A stretch of 64,000 nucleotides of DNA, taken from the NCBI RefSeq assembly GCF_040546275.1, contig NZ_JBEPNO010000013.1, positions 103,792-167,791 of the forward strand, given 5' to 3'. This stretch comes from Nakamurella sp040546275. GTDB taxonomy: Bacteria > Actinomycetota > Actinomycetes > Mycobacteriales > Nakamurellaceae. The notes beneath the pieces were generated by a model that searched no databases, was not told the DNA's origin, and worked only from the letters and a program-made list of their open reading frames with translations. Each line of letters begins with the position of its first letter. The stretch's first letter is position 1. The position numbers were made by a program, and so were the translations under genes. Of this stretch, positions 18,099 to 25,955 are shown one piece after another.

Positions 18099-20182
18099 TC
18101 GTCATCCGAACCACGACGCACCTGACGAGCAGGCGCCGGCGGGCGGGCGGGCGGCTTCTGTCCCATGGCGGTGTCCTCGGGTTGAGGCGCGCCGGGCATC
18201 CGGGCACGCAGCGGGAAATCGCGCTCGGCCCTGGCCCTGATGCGCTGGTCGAGGGCCTCGGAGGACGACAGCTGCCACGGCACGGAGGTGACCATCACGC
18301 CGGGGGTGAACAGCAGCCTGCCCTTGAGCCGCAGCGCCGACTGGTTGTGCAGGATCTGCTCCCACCAGTGCCCGACCACGTACTCGGGAATGAATACCGC
18401 GACCACGTCCCGCGGGGAATCCTTGCGGGCGCGCCGGACGTAGTCGAGCGTCGGCTTGGTGATCTCGCGGAACGGCGAGTCGATGACCTTGAGCGTCACC
18501 GGGATGGCGCGTGCCTCCCATTCCCGGGCCAGCGTGGCGGTGTCGACCGGATCGACGTTGACGGTGACGGCCTCGATGGTGTCGGGCCGGGTGGCCCTGG
18601 CGTAGGACAGCGCGCGCATGGTCGGCAGGTGGAGCTTGGAGACCAGCACGATCGCGTGCACGCGGCTGGGCAGCACCATGTCGTCGTCGTCACCGGCCAG
18701 TTCGACGCCGACCCGGTTGTAGTGCCGGTTGATGGCCTTCATCGTCGCGAAGATGATCACCATGGCCAGGATGGCGATCCAGGCCCCGGCCAGGAACTTG
18801 GTGATCAGCACGATGACCAGCACGACGGCGGTGAACGTGAAACCGGTGCCGTTGATCATCTGGCTGCGGCGCATCCGCCGCCTGGTCTGCGGGTCCTTCT
18901 CGGTCAGCAGCAGCCGGTTCCAGTGCCGGATCATGCCGGCCTGGGACAGCGTGAACGAGACGAAGACCCCGACGATGTAGAGCTGGATCAGGGCGTTGAC
19001 GTTGGCCTTGAAAGCGATGACCAGGACGAGGGCGACGACGGCCAGGAAGACGATGCCGTTGGAGAACGCCAGCCGGTCGCCGCGGGTGTGCAGCTGCTTG
19101 GGCAGGAACTTGTCCTGCGCCAGGATCGAGCCCAGCACCGGGAAACCGTTGAAGGCGGTGTTGCAGGCCAGCACCAGGATCATGCCGGTGGTGAAGGACA
19201 CCAGGTAGAAACCGATCGGGAAACCGGAGAAGACCGCCTTGGCGATCTGGGCCACCAGAGTCTTCTCCTGGTACCCCGCGGGCGCGCCCTTGAGCACCAC
19301 CCCGGCCTCGGTGTCCGCCATGTTGACGTGGGTGACCCTGGCCAGCACGACCAGCCCCAGCATCATCACCACCGCGAGCCCGCCCATCAGGGCCAAGGTG
19401 GTCGCCGCATTCTTGGACTTGGGCTTCTTGAAGGCAGGCACACCGTTCGAGATCGCCTCGACGCCGGTCAACGCGGCTGATCCGGAGGAGAACGCCTTGG
19501 CCAGCAGGAACACGAACCCGATCCCGGTGATGCTCGCCGACCCGGTGAGCTCGAAGGTGAACTTCGCGCTCTCGGAGGCCATCTCCGAGCCGAACGCCCA
19601 CCTGGTCAGACCGGTCAGGATCATCACGATGATCGAGACCATGAACGCGTACACCGGGATGGCGAAGGCGCTGCCGGACTCGCGGATGCCACGGAGGTTC
19701 AGCGCTGTGATGACGATGATGATGCCGACCGCCCACTCCACCGGATGGCGTCCGACCACCCCGACTGCGGAGCCGATGTTGGCGACCCCGGCAGCGGTGG
19801 AGACGGCTACCGTCAGGATGTAGTCGACCAGCAGCGCACTGGCCACCACCAGCCCGAACGTCGGGCCGAGGTTCTTGGTGGCGACCTCGTAGTCACCGCC
19901 GCCGCTGGGGTAGGCGTGCACGTTCTGGCGGTAGCTGGCCACCACGACCAGCATGACGACGGCCACCAGGATCGCGATCCACGGCGCGTAGGCATACCCG
20001 GCGAGGGCGGCGATCGAGAGCGTCCGGAAGATTTCCTGGGGCGCGTAGGCCACGCTCGACAGGGCATCCGAGGCGAAGACCGGCAGCGCGATGCGTTTGG
20101 GCAGCAGAGTATGGGCCAGTTTGTCGCTGCGGAAGGGCCGACCCACGAGCAGGCGCTTGGCAGCGGCGGTCAGCTTGGACAC
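18095..20182 (-). CDS. KimA-like APC-superfamily permease, likely K+ uptake
   Basis: 695-residue membrane protein with about 12 helices and a soluble C-terminal part of about 170 residues. From memory it resembles Bacillus KimA (YdaO), a high-affinity K+/H+ symporter, along its length: ASDALSSVAYAPQEI at 37-51, YPSGGGDYEVATKNLG at 91-106, the LVDYILTVAVS helix, AKAFSSGSAALTGVEAISN and RGDRLAFSNGI. It occupies the position of Rv2690c, usually annotated only as an amino-acid permease. It is divergent from ceoB/ceoC, whose RCK proteins belong to potassium systems, supporting a K+ role. The GTG start follows TAGGCT by 7 nt. Amino-acid transport remains the alternative. Confidence 0.8.
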   Translation of the reverse strand: MSKLTAAAKRLLVGRPFRSDKLAHTLLPKRIALPVFASDALSSVAYAPQEIFRTLSIAALAGYAYAPWIAILVAVVMLVVVASYRQNVHAYPSGGGDYEVATKNLGPTFGLVVASALLVDYILTVAVSTAAGVANIGSAVGVVGRHPVEWAVGIIIVITALNLRGIRESGSAFAIPVYAFMVSIIVMILTGLTRWAFGSEMASESAKFTFELTGSASITGIGFVFLLAKAFSSGSAALTGVEAISNGVPAFKKPKSKNAATTLALMGGLAVVMMLGLVVLARVTHVNMADTEAGVVLKGAPAGYQEKTLVAQIAKAVFSGFPIGFYLVSFTTGMILVLACNTAFNGFPVLGSILAQDKFLPKQLHTRGDRLAFSNGIVFLAVVALVLVIAFKANVNALIQLYIVGVFVSFTLSQAGMIRHWNRLLLTEKDPQTRRRMRRSQMINGTGFTFTAVVLVIVLITKFLAGAWIAILAMVIIFATMKAINRHYNRVGVELAGDDDDMVLPSRVHAIVLVSKLHLPTMRALSYARATRPDTIEAVTVNVDPVDTATLAREWEARAIPVTLKVIDSPFREITKPTLDYVRRARKDSPRDVVAVFIPEYVVGHWWEQILHNQSALRLKGRLLFTPGVMVTSVPWQLSSSEALDQRIRARAERDFPLRARMPGAPQPEDTAMGQKPPARPPAPARQVRRGSDDE

Positions 20183-20189
20183 GCACCGG

Positions 20190-20218
20190 AGCCTACGGGG
20201 CTCTGCGCACGGTAGGTT
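20190..20218. promoter_or_regulatory. overlapping divergent promoters, permease and ceoB
   Basis: On the minus strand TAGGCT (20195-20190) lies 7 nt before the permease GTG, a leaderless arrangement. On the plus strand TAGGTT (20213-20218) is a plausible ceoB -10 box, and its -35 position 17 bp upstream coincides with the permease -10. RNA polymerase could hardly use both at once. Inferred from spacing alone. Confidence 0.42.
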
Positions 20219-20258
20219 TCACGCCAGGCATCCGCCGAGGAAAAGGGGCACGAGCCAA

Positions 20259-20924
20259 GTGCACATCGTGATCATGGGCTGCGGCCGGGTCGGGTCCGGC
20301 CTCGCGCGCGCGCTGTCCAAGGCCGGCCACTCGGTCGCCGTCATCGACCAGGATCCGGCGTCGTTCCGCCGGCTGGGCCCGGATTTCCACGGCGAGCAGA
20401 TCCGCGGCGTCGGGTTCGACCGGGAAACCCTGCTGGAGGCCAGGATCCGCGAGGCGCAGGCGTTCGCCGCGGTGTCCTCCGGGGACAACTCCAACATCAT
20501 CGCGGCGCGGGTGGCCAGGGAGCAGTTCGGCGTGGCGACGGTGGTCGCCCGCATCTACGACCCGAAGCGCGCCCAGGTCTACGAGCGCCTCGGCATCCCG
20601 ACCGTCGCCACCGTGCCGTGGACCACCGACCGGCTGATGCGGGCCGTCATCCCGGATGGTCTGATCAGCGAGTGGCGTGACCCGTCCGGCACCGTGACGA
20701 TCGTCAACGTGCCTTATCACCGCGCCTGGATCGGGCGGACCCTCAGTTCGCTCGAGCATGCCCTCGGGGTCAGGGCGGCCTTCGTGGTCCGCTTCGGGAA
20801 CGGCGTCCTCCCGACGCCCGACACCGTGGTCCAGGAAGGCGACATGGTGTACGCCGCAGCACTTTCGCACCAGACGACCGAGATCGCCGAGTTGGCCGCC
20901 GCAGTACCGTCGGAAGGCAACTGA
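20259..20924 (+). CDS. ceoB: TrkA/RCK potassium regulatory protein CeoB
   Basis: 221-residue cytosolic regulatory subunit of potassium transport with an N-terminal Rossmann RCK domain that binds NAD(H) or ATP (GCGRVG at 7-12, acidic D30) and a C-terminal TrkA_C domain from about residue 140. GTG 20259 gives the standard MHIVIMGCG start; GAGGAAAAGGGG lies 10-20 nt upstream. Its stop shares one base with the ceoC start. The order matches Rv2691-Rv2692 in M. tuberculosis. No TrkH/KtrB channel gene lies in this window; the only potassium-type membrane protein nearby is the divergent KimA-like permease. Confidence 0.92.
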   Translation: MHIVIMGCGRVGSGLARALSKAGHSVAVIDQDPASFRRLGPDFHGEQIRGVGFDRETLLEARIREAQAFAAVSSGDNSNIIAARVAREQFGVATVVARIYDPKRAQVYERLGIPTVATVPWTTDRLMRAVIPDGLISEWRDPSGTVTIVNVPYHRAWIGRTLSSLEHALGVRAAFVVRFGNGVLPTPDTVVQEGDMVYAAALSHQTTEIAELAAAVPSEGN

Positions 20925-21577
20925 TGCGCGTCGCCATTGCTGGAGCAGGTTCGGTCGGACGGTCGATCGCGGGGGAGCTGGTCGAGAACGGGCATCAGGT
21001 GATGCTCATCGACCGTAATCCGGAGGCCATCAAGCCGCAGCGGATCGAGGCGGCCGAGTGGGTGCAGGCCGACGCCTGCGAGGTCGCCTCGCTCGAGGAG
21101 GCCGGACTGCACACCTGTGACGTGGTGATCGCCTGCACCGGTGACGACAAGGTCAACCTGGTGGTCTCGCTGCTCGCCAAGACGGAGTTCGCCGTCGGCC
21201 GGGTGGTCGGCCGCGTGAACGATCCTCGGAACGAGTGGCTGTTCACCGACGCCTGGGGAGTTGACGTCGCGGTGTCGACGCCGCGCATCCTGGCCGCGCT
21301 GGTCGAGGAAGCCGTGACCGTCGGCGACCTCGTGCGTCTGTTCACGCTCCGCCAGGGCCAGGCGAACCTGGTCGAGGTCACCCTGCCGCCCGGCACCAGC
21401 CTGTCCGGACGCCCGGTGCGCGATCTTCGGCTGCCGCGCGATTCCGCGTTGGTTACCATCCTGCGCGGTGGGCGGGTCATCGTTCCCCAGCCCGACGAGC
21501 CCCTCGAGGCCGGCGACGAGCTCCTCTTCGTCGCGTCCACCGAAGTCGAGGACGCAGTGCGGGACGCGCTGCGCTAG
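20924..21577 (+). CDS. ceoC: TrkA/RCK potassium regulatory protein CeoC
   Basis: 217-residue paralogue of CeoB with the same two-domain plan: nucleotide-binding GAGSVG at 7-12 with D30 at the end of the second strand, and a TrkA_C domain in which the LPPGTSLSGRPVRDLRLP segment is typical. The ATG overlaps the ceoB stop, so both should be made in equal amounts and may form a mixed ring. It is convergent with the DUF3159 gene. Confidence 0.92.
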   Translation: MRVAIAGAGSVGRSIAGELVENGHQVMLIDRNPEAIKPQRIEAAEWVQADACEVASLEEAGLHTCDVVIACTGDDKVNLVVSLLAKTEFAVGRVVGRVNDPRNEWLFTDAWGVDVAVSTPRILAALVEEAVTVGDLVRLFTLRQGQANLVEVTLPPGTSLSGRPVRDLRLPRDSALVTILRGGRVIVPQPDEPLEAGDELLFVASTEVEDAVRDALR

Positions 21578-21597
21578 CGCGCCCAGGCCCCACCCTG

Positions 21598-22413
21598 CTA
21601 TTCGGCGACCTCGGCGGAGGGATTCTTCTTGGAGCCGAACCGGCCCCTGATGGACGGAAGTGCCATGCCGTTCGCGGACCCGACGATCAGCACCGTGGCG
21701 AGGATCGCCAGTAGGTAGACCGGGTAACCCATGACCAGCCGGGCGGTGGCGAGCCAGCCGACCTCGTTGGCGGCGTAGAGCTGGTTCTGCACCACGTACC
21801 TCGCGGCGAACACCACGACCCACACTGCGGTCGCGTAGTCGTAGCGGCGCACCAGTCTCCGGTTCGCACGCCAGGTCCGCCCGCGACCGTTGACGCTCTC
21901 CCACAGCACCCCGATGAGCGGCCAACGCACCAGGATCGAGATCAGCAGCGCACTGCCGTAGAGCACGAACGACCAGATCCCGAACAGGAAGTAGCCCTTG
22001 GCCGAGCCCGTCCGGTAGGCGATGAACGCGGCGATGCCGACACCGAACAGACCGGCGACGGCCTGCGTGACGGGTTTCTTGCGGATCAACCTGAGTGCAG
22101 CGATGACGACGCCGGCACCCAGTGCCGATGCAATCGCCACTCCGAGGTGGTGGGTGATCGCGTTGACAAGGACGAAGACGACGACGGGCAGGCCGGAGTC
22201 CAGCATCCCCATCGGCCCGCCCATCTGCTCCCAGATGGTCGGGCGAGGCGGAGTCTGCTCGGCGGGCATGGCGACCTCGGAACCGTTCACCGGAAGGTCG
22301 AGCGTGGTCCCGGTGGCGTGGTCGGTCGCCGGATCGTTGCGATCGCGCTCCGATCCGGCATCGTCGGCCACAGCGGCTTCGGCCAGGTCGGGCGGAGTAT
22401 CGGAAGAACTCAC
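21598..22413 (-). CDS. DUF3159 membrane protein
   Basis: 271-residue protein matching DUF3159 (Rv2693c-type). An acidic, variable N-terminus of about 60 residues is followed by six or so membrane helices starting near LPVVVFVLVNAITHHLGVA. The family has no established function. GTG 22413 overlaps the stop of the OB-fold gene by 4 bp, so it belongs to a three-gene minus-strand run with that gene and the NTP-pyrophosphatase-like gene. Conserved position opposite ceoBC in mycobacteria suggests a housekeeping role. Confidence 0.85.
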   Translation of the reverse strand: MSSSDTPPDLAEAAVADDAGSERDRNDPATDHATGTTLDLPVNGSEVAMPAEQTPPRPTIWEQMGGPMGMLDSGLPVVVFVLVNAITHHLGVAIASALGAGVVIAALRLIRKKPVTQAVAGLFGVGIAAFIAYRTGSAKGYFLFGIWSFVLYGSALLISILVRWPLIGVLWESVNGRGRTWRANRRLVRRYDYATAVWVVVFAARYVVQNQLYAANEVGWLATARLVMGYPVYLLAILATVLIVGSANGMALPSIRGRFGSKKNPSAEVAE

Positions 22414-22778
22414 GCGTGCGCCGGCATCAGTTCGTAGTCGGGGTTGTAGATGACCTTGTGGCCATCGCGCAGCGCCAGCCGGCCCTTGGCCTTCACGGTT
22501 CGGCCGGTCTCGACGCCAGGAATCGAACGGCGGCCGAGCCAGATCAGGGAGACGGTGTCCGTGCCGTCGTACAGCTCGGCGTGGAGTGTGGCCAGGGCGT
22601 CGGTCGGGTGCAGGTCGACGGAGCGGAGCCGCCCGATGATGGTGACGCGCTGCCCCTGCCAGCAGGCTGCGGCATGCTGGCAGCCGGAAGCATCGACCTC
22701 GGAGCTGAGGTCCATCGCGTCGACCGTCTCGTCGTCGGTGGTCAGCTTTTTCATCCAGCGCCCGATCTTGGTGCTCAT
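22410..22778 (-). CDS. OB-fold nucleic-acid-binding domain protein
   Basis: 122-residue cytosolic protein with an OB-fold of the tRNA-anticodon/RecG-wedge type: RVTIIGRLRSVDL, then a loop, then DTVSLIWLGRRSIPGVETGRTVKAKGRLALRDG. It corresponds to Rv2694c. Nucleic acid binding is inferred from the fold. The ATG overlaps the stop of the upstream gene by 4 bp (ATGA), and its own stop overlaps the DUF3159 start. Confidence 0.85.
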   Translation of the reverse strand: MSTKIGRWMKKLTTDDETVDAMDLSSEVDASGCQHAAACWQGQRVTIIGRLRSVDLHPTDALATLHAELYDGTDTVSLIWLGRRSIPGVETGRTVKAKGRLALRDGHKVIYNPDYELMPAHA

Positions 22779-23239
22779 GACGCCAGGGTACTGCTCTGCT
22801 GAGCAGCCAGGACGGACTTCACGTCAGGCGGCCGGTAGTCGGGTCCCTTCAGGACCTTCCCGTCGGCCCTGCGCACCGGACGGCCGTCGGCGCCGAGCTT
22901 GGTCATGTTCGACGAGTGCACCTCGTCGAGCACGGCGTCCAGGTCGATCCCGTACACATGCGCAGTGCCGTAGGCGACGTAGACGATGTCGGCGAGAGCG
23001 TCGGCGATGCCGACCAGATCGCCGGCCTCCGCCGCCTCCCGCAACTCCCCGACCTCTTCCTCGATGAGGGAGAGACGAATGACGGTGGATGCCGGCCCGA
23101 CATCCACGGTCGGCAAGTTGCGCAACGGAAGGCCGTAGATCCGGTGGAATTCGCGCACCTGCCGGGCGATTCGCGAGACCCCGGAGCGGAATTCCGGTCC
23201 GGGCAACGTCTCGGAGGTGGCCGGGCCATCAGACGTCAT
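22775..23239 (-). CDS. all-alpha NTP pyrophosphatase-like (MazG/PRA-PH superfamily) protein
   Basis: 154-residue all-helical protein with the metal-binding pattern of this superfamily: EEEVGELREAAEAGD followed by ADALADIVYVAYGTAHVYGID, giving an EEVxE...D-x-x-D arrangement. Such proteins hydrolyse nucleoside triphosphates or related compounds; the substrate is not predictable here. A C-terminal tail KVLKGPDYRPPDV resembles phage and actinobacterial HisE-like proteins. In M. tuberculosis the trimeric dUTPase gene dut lies in this neighbourhood, and none is present here, so functional replacement is possible but unproven. First gene of the run ending with DUF3159. Confidence 0.78.
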   Translation of the reverse strand: MTSDGPATSETLPGPEFRSGVSRIARQVREFHRIYGLPLRNLPTVDVGPASTVIRLSLIEEEVGELREAAEAGDLVGIADALADIVYVAYGTAHVYGIDLDAVLDEVHSSNMTKLGADGRPVRRADGKVLKGPDYRPPDVKSVLAAQQSSTLAS

Positions 23240-23284
23240 GTCGCTACCGCTTCGTCGGACACAGCCTTGTCGAGCACTGCGCTG

Positions 23285-23584
23285 TCACGCGCAATCGACG
23301 CAGACGAGCTTGCCGGCGGTGTCGGAGGACAACCGGCTGCGGTGCTGGACCAGGAAACACACCGAGCAGGTGAACTCGTCGGCCTGCTTCGGGATGACCT
23401 TGACGACCAGTTCCTCGCCGGACAGGTCGGCGCCTGGCAGCTCGAAGGATTCGGCGGTGTCGCTCTCGTCGATGTCGACGACGGCCGACTGTGCCTCGTT
23501 GCGCCGCGCCTTCAGCTCCTCGAGCGAGTCCTCGCTGGTCTCGTCGGACTCGTTGCGGCGTGGGGCGTCATAATCAGTTGCCAT
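23285..23584 (-). CDS. DUF4193 protein, zinc-ribbon-like
   Basis: 99-residue acidic protein matching DUF4193 (Rv2699c type). It has a disordered acidic N-terminal half and a C-terminal cysteine pair set, CSVCFLVQHRSRL and LVCVDC, which probably binds zinc. Family function is unknown. ATG 23584 has GAGGTC about 7 nt upstream. It is separated from the next minus gene by 45 bp. Confidence 0.88.
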   Translation of the reverse strand: MATDYDAPRRNESDETSEDSLEELKARRNEAQSAVVDIDESDTAESFELPGADLSGEELVVKVIPKQADEFTCSVCFLVQHRSRLSSDTAGKLVCVDCA

Positions 23585-24028
23585 GTCGTGACCTCATTCG
23601 TTCTCACTGGGTGCTGTCGATGCTCATGTAGATCGAAGCTCGGATTTCCCACACTGGAGGAGCTCGGCCCCGGCTAGGGCGCGCGACCCGTGACAGGCCT
23701 CGCTGAGCTCCGCATTGCCCTGCCGATAACGCCGGGGTGCACGATTTTGTGCCCGGGATCGGGTTGCCCTGATCCACTGCGCATGACGTGTTCGTCACAG
23801 TTGCTTCGGCGACCCGCGACACCACGTCGATGTCGTCGGGCGGGGGGATGGTAACTGACGGCGGCCGCAACCGCGAATCCGACCTCCGATGACAGTGGCC
23901 GACCGCAGGTTCCGGCACGCGGGTGCCGATCGCCTGACGGTGAACTGACACCGCGACCGCTTACCCTGTCCTCGGTCGACCACGCCGACCGGCGACTACC
24001 CACACAACCGCCCAGGAGGACGAACCCG
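23585..24028. other. 444-bp divergent intergenic region
   Basis: Separates the DUF4193 gene from the LytR_C gene. I find no credible coding frame: the open frames here lack ribosome sites and family resemblance. GGAGGA near 24013 is the ribosome site of the plus-strand gene. No convincing promoter pair, RNA or repeat was recognised. Confidence 0.6.
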
Positions 24029-24859
24029 GTGAGCCCCGACTCCCCAGCAGATCGGTACCACCGTCGTCGACGGGCACCGATTCTGGTGGTCATCGTCGTG
24101 CTGCTCCTGGGCACCGGCGTCGCCTGGTTCCAGGTGCTGAAGCCGGTGCCGGCGGCGTCCACCAGTTGCAACCAGCCGGGTCCGGCTCCGGTGCTCACCA
24201 GCAGCACCTCGCGATCGTCGGCTGCGTCCGGTGGCGGGACGGCATCGAGGCCGGGGGCCAGCGGTTCGACCGGCACGGCACGAACCGGCGCGACTGCGAC
24301 GAGTGGGACGGCCCGGACCAGTGGAACCGCAGCCAGTGCCTCGGCGAGCGCGACGACCCCCACCACCCCGATCGTCACGTCGTTGGGCAGCTTCGCCAAC
24401 ATCGGTTCGCTGACCGGTGTCCGCCCGGCCGACCCTGCGATCATCACGCTGCAGGTGTTCAACGCGAGCCCTACCCGGGGTCAGGCGAAGACCGTCACGA
24501 ACGACCTGCGCACCAACGGATTCGCCTCCATCCTCGGCGGCGCCAACGATCCGCTGTACCCGGCCTTCGATCTGGCCTGCACCGCCGAGATCCGCTACGG
24601 GCAGGCCGGTACCGCGGCTGCGCGCACCCTGCTGCTGGTCGCGCCGTGCGCGCAGCTGGTGCTGGACGACAGGATCTCGGATTCGGTCGATCTCGCCCTC
24701 GGCGCGCGGTATGTCTACACCCCGCTCGCCAAGCCGGTCGCCGCCCAGCTCAAGACCATCCACGATGCGGCCATCCCCCCTGCGGTGATCGAGGGACAGA
24801 CAGCTGCCGCACGACCGGCGGCCGTCATTCCGCCGTTGCCGTCCTCGGCGGCCTGCTGA
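24029..24859 (+). CDS. membrane-anchored LytR_C-domain protein (Cei-like)
   Basis: 276-residue protein with a short basic N-terminus (RYHRRRR), one membrane helix at about 14-36, a Ser/Thr/Ala/Gly-rich linker of about 90 residues and a C-terminal LytR_C domain (ITLQVFNASPTRGQAKTV onward). The domain should lie outside the membrane. It corresponds to Rv2700 (Cei), linked to envelope integrity in mycobacteria. GTG 24029 has GGAGGA about 10 nt upstream. A weak 6-bp inverted repeat at 24865-24881 follows the stop. Confidence 0.85.
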   Translation: MSPDSPADRYHRRRRAPILVVIVVLLLGTGVAWFQVLKPVPAASTSCNQPGPAPVLTSSTSRSSAASGGGTASRPGASGSTGTARTGATATSGTARTSGTAASASASATTPTTPIVTSLGSFANIGSLTGVRPADPAIITLQVFNASPTRGQAKTVTNDLRTNGFASILGGANDPLYPAFDLACTAEIRYGQAGTAAARTLLLVAPCAQLVLDDRISDSVDLALGARYVYTPLAKPVAAQLKTIHDAAIPPAVIEGQTAAARPAAVIPPLPSSAAC

Positions 24860-25002
24860 ACCCGGTCGGTCCCGCACCGACACGATTTCGGGCATCAGTA
24901 GGATCCCTGACGACCTCCACGAGACTGCCTCGAAAGGCATCGTGTGCAGTGGGTCGAGTGCAGCTCGTCGAATCGGAAACACCAGCACAGGGAGACTTCA
25001 AC

Positions 25003-25764
25003 GTGGTCATCGAGCGGACCGGCAAGGCCTTCGGCATCGACATCGGCGGAACCGGCATCAAGGGCGGCGTCGTCGACCTGTCCACCGGTGAGCTGATCGG
25101 AGACCGGTTCCGCAAGGACACCCCGCAGCCGGCCACACCGGCCGCCGTGGCCGACACCGTTGCCGAGGTGGCGGGTAACTTCGACTACAAGGGGCCGTTC
25201 GGCGTCGACTTCCCGGGCGTCGTCCTCGGCGGCGTCGTGCAGACGGCGGCCAATGTCGATGCCAGCTGGAAAGGCACGAACTTGGTCGAGACCATGGCGG
25301 CCAAGCTGCCCGGTCCGGTCACCGCGCTCAACGACGCGGACGCCGCCGGACTCGCGGAGGCCCGCTACGGAGCCGGGCGCGGGCACAACGGGGTCGTCAT
25401 CATGGTCACCTTCGGCACCGGTATCGGGATCGCCATCATCCACAACGGCCAGCTGATCCCGAACTCCGAACTCGGCCACCTCGAGTTGGACGGCCACGAC
25501 GCGGAGACGCGGGCCGCCGCTTCGGCGAAAGAGCGCGAGGGGCTGAGCTGGGAGCACTGGTCCAAGCGCGCCTCGAAATACCTCCAGGCGCTGGAGAATC
25601 TGATGTGGCCGGAACTGTTCATCCTCGGCGGCGGAATCTCCAAGAAGCCGGACAAGTGGGTGCCACTGCTCAAGTGCCGGACCCCCCTCGCAGTCGCCCA
25701 GCTCATCAACAACGCCGGCATCGTCGGGGCCGCGCTCGCTGCCCACGAGGCGACGCTCACCTGA
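25003..25764 (+). CDS. ppgK: polyphosphate glucokinase
   Basis: ROK-family kinase that phosphorylates glucose using polyphosphate (and usually ATP). The 253 residues compare with about 265 in M. tuberculosis Rv2702. The phosphate loop is DIGGTGIKGG (13-22), the catalytic aspartate lies in NDADAAG (N110-D113), and VTFGTGIGIAI and LGHLELDG follow in the usual order. I chose GTG 25003, with GGGAG about 8 nt upstream; a longer upstream frame reads into the previous gene and is not supported. Located between the LytR_C gene and sigA as in mycobacteria. Confidence 0.92.
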   Translation: MVIERTGKAFGIDIGGTGIKGGVVDLSTGELIGDRFRKDTPQPATPAAVADTVAEVAGNFDYKGPFGVDFPGVVLGGVVQTAANVDASWKGTNLVETMAAKLPGPVTALNDADAAGLAEARYGAGRGHNGVVIMVTFGTGIGIAIIHNGQLIPNSELGHLELDGHDAETRAAASAKEREGLSWEHWSKRASKYLQALENLMWPELFILGGGISKKPDKWVPLLKCRTPLAVAQLINNAGIVGAALAAHEATLT

Positions 25765-25955
25765 GCGGATCCTGCCTGTCACGACCCCCCGGACCTGTGT
25801 AGATCGGTTCATAAGTCGTGCCGGAACCCAGATCGCCGTTACACTGACACTGTCGTCATCCGGGCAGCCGTTCTGACCCGGTCCTTCTCCCGTAGGCCCG
25901 CAGTCGACGGGTGCTGCTCGTGGACCCGACGGCTATCTTTCGTGAAAGGGCATCA

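Noticed and set aside
20183..20258. c-di-AMP (ydaO-type) riboswitch before the KimA-like gene
   Set aside because: KimA genes in Firmicutes carry this riboswitch, but here only 76 bp separate divergent genes, the permease start follows its -10 box by 7 nt, and there is no room for the RNA.
23604..23951. 115-codon minus-strand gene in the intergenic region
   Set aside because: No ribosome site, no similarity recognised and no codon-position pattern like the neighbours.
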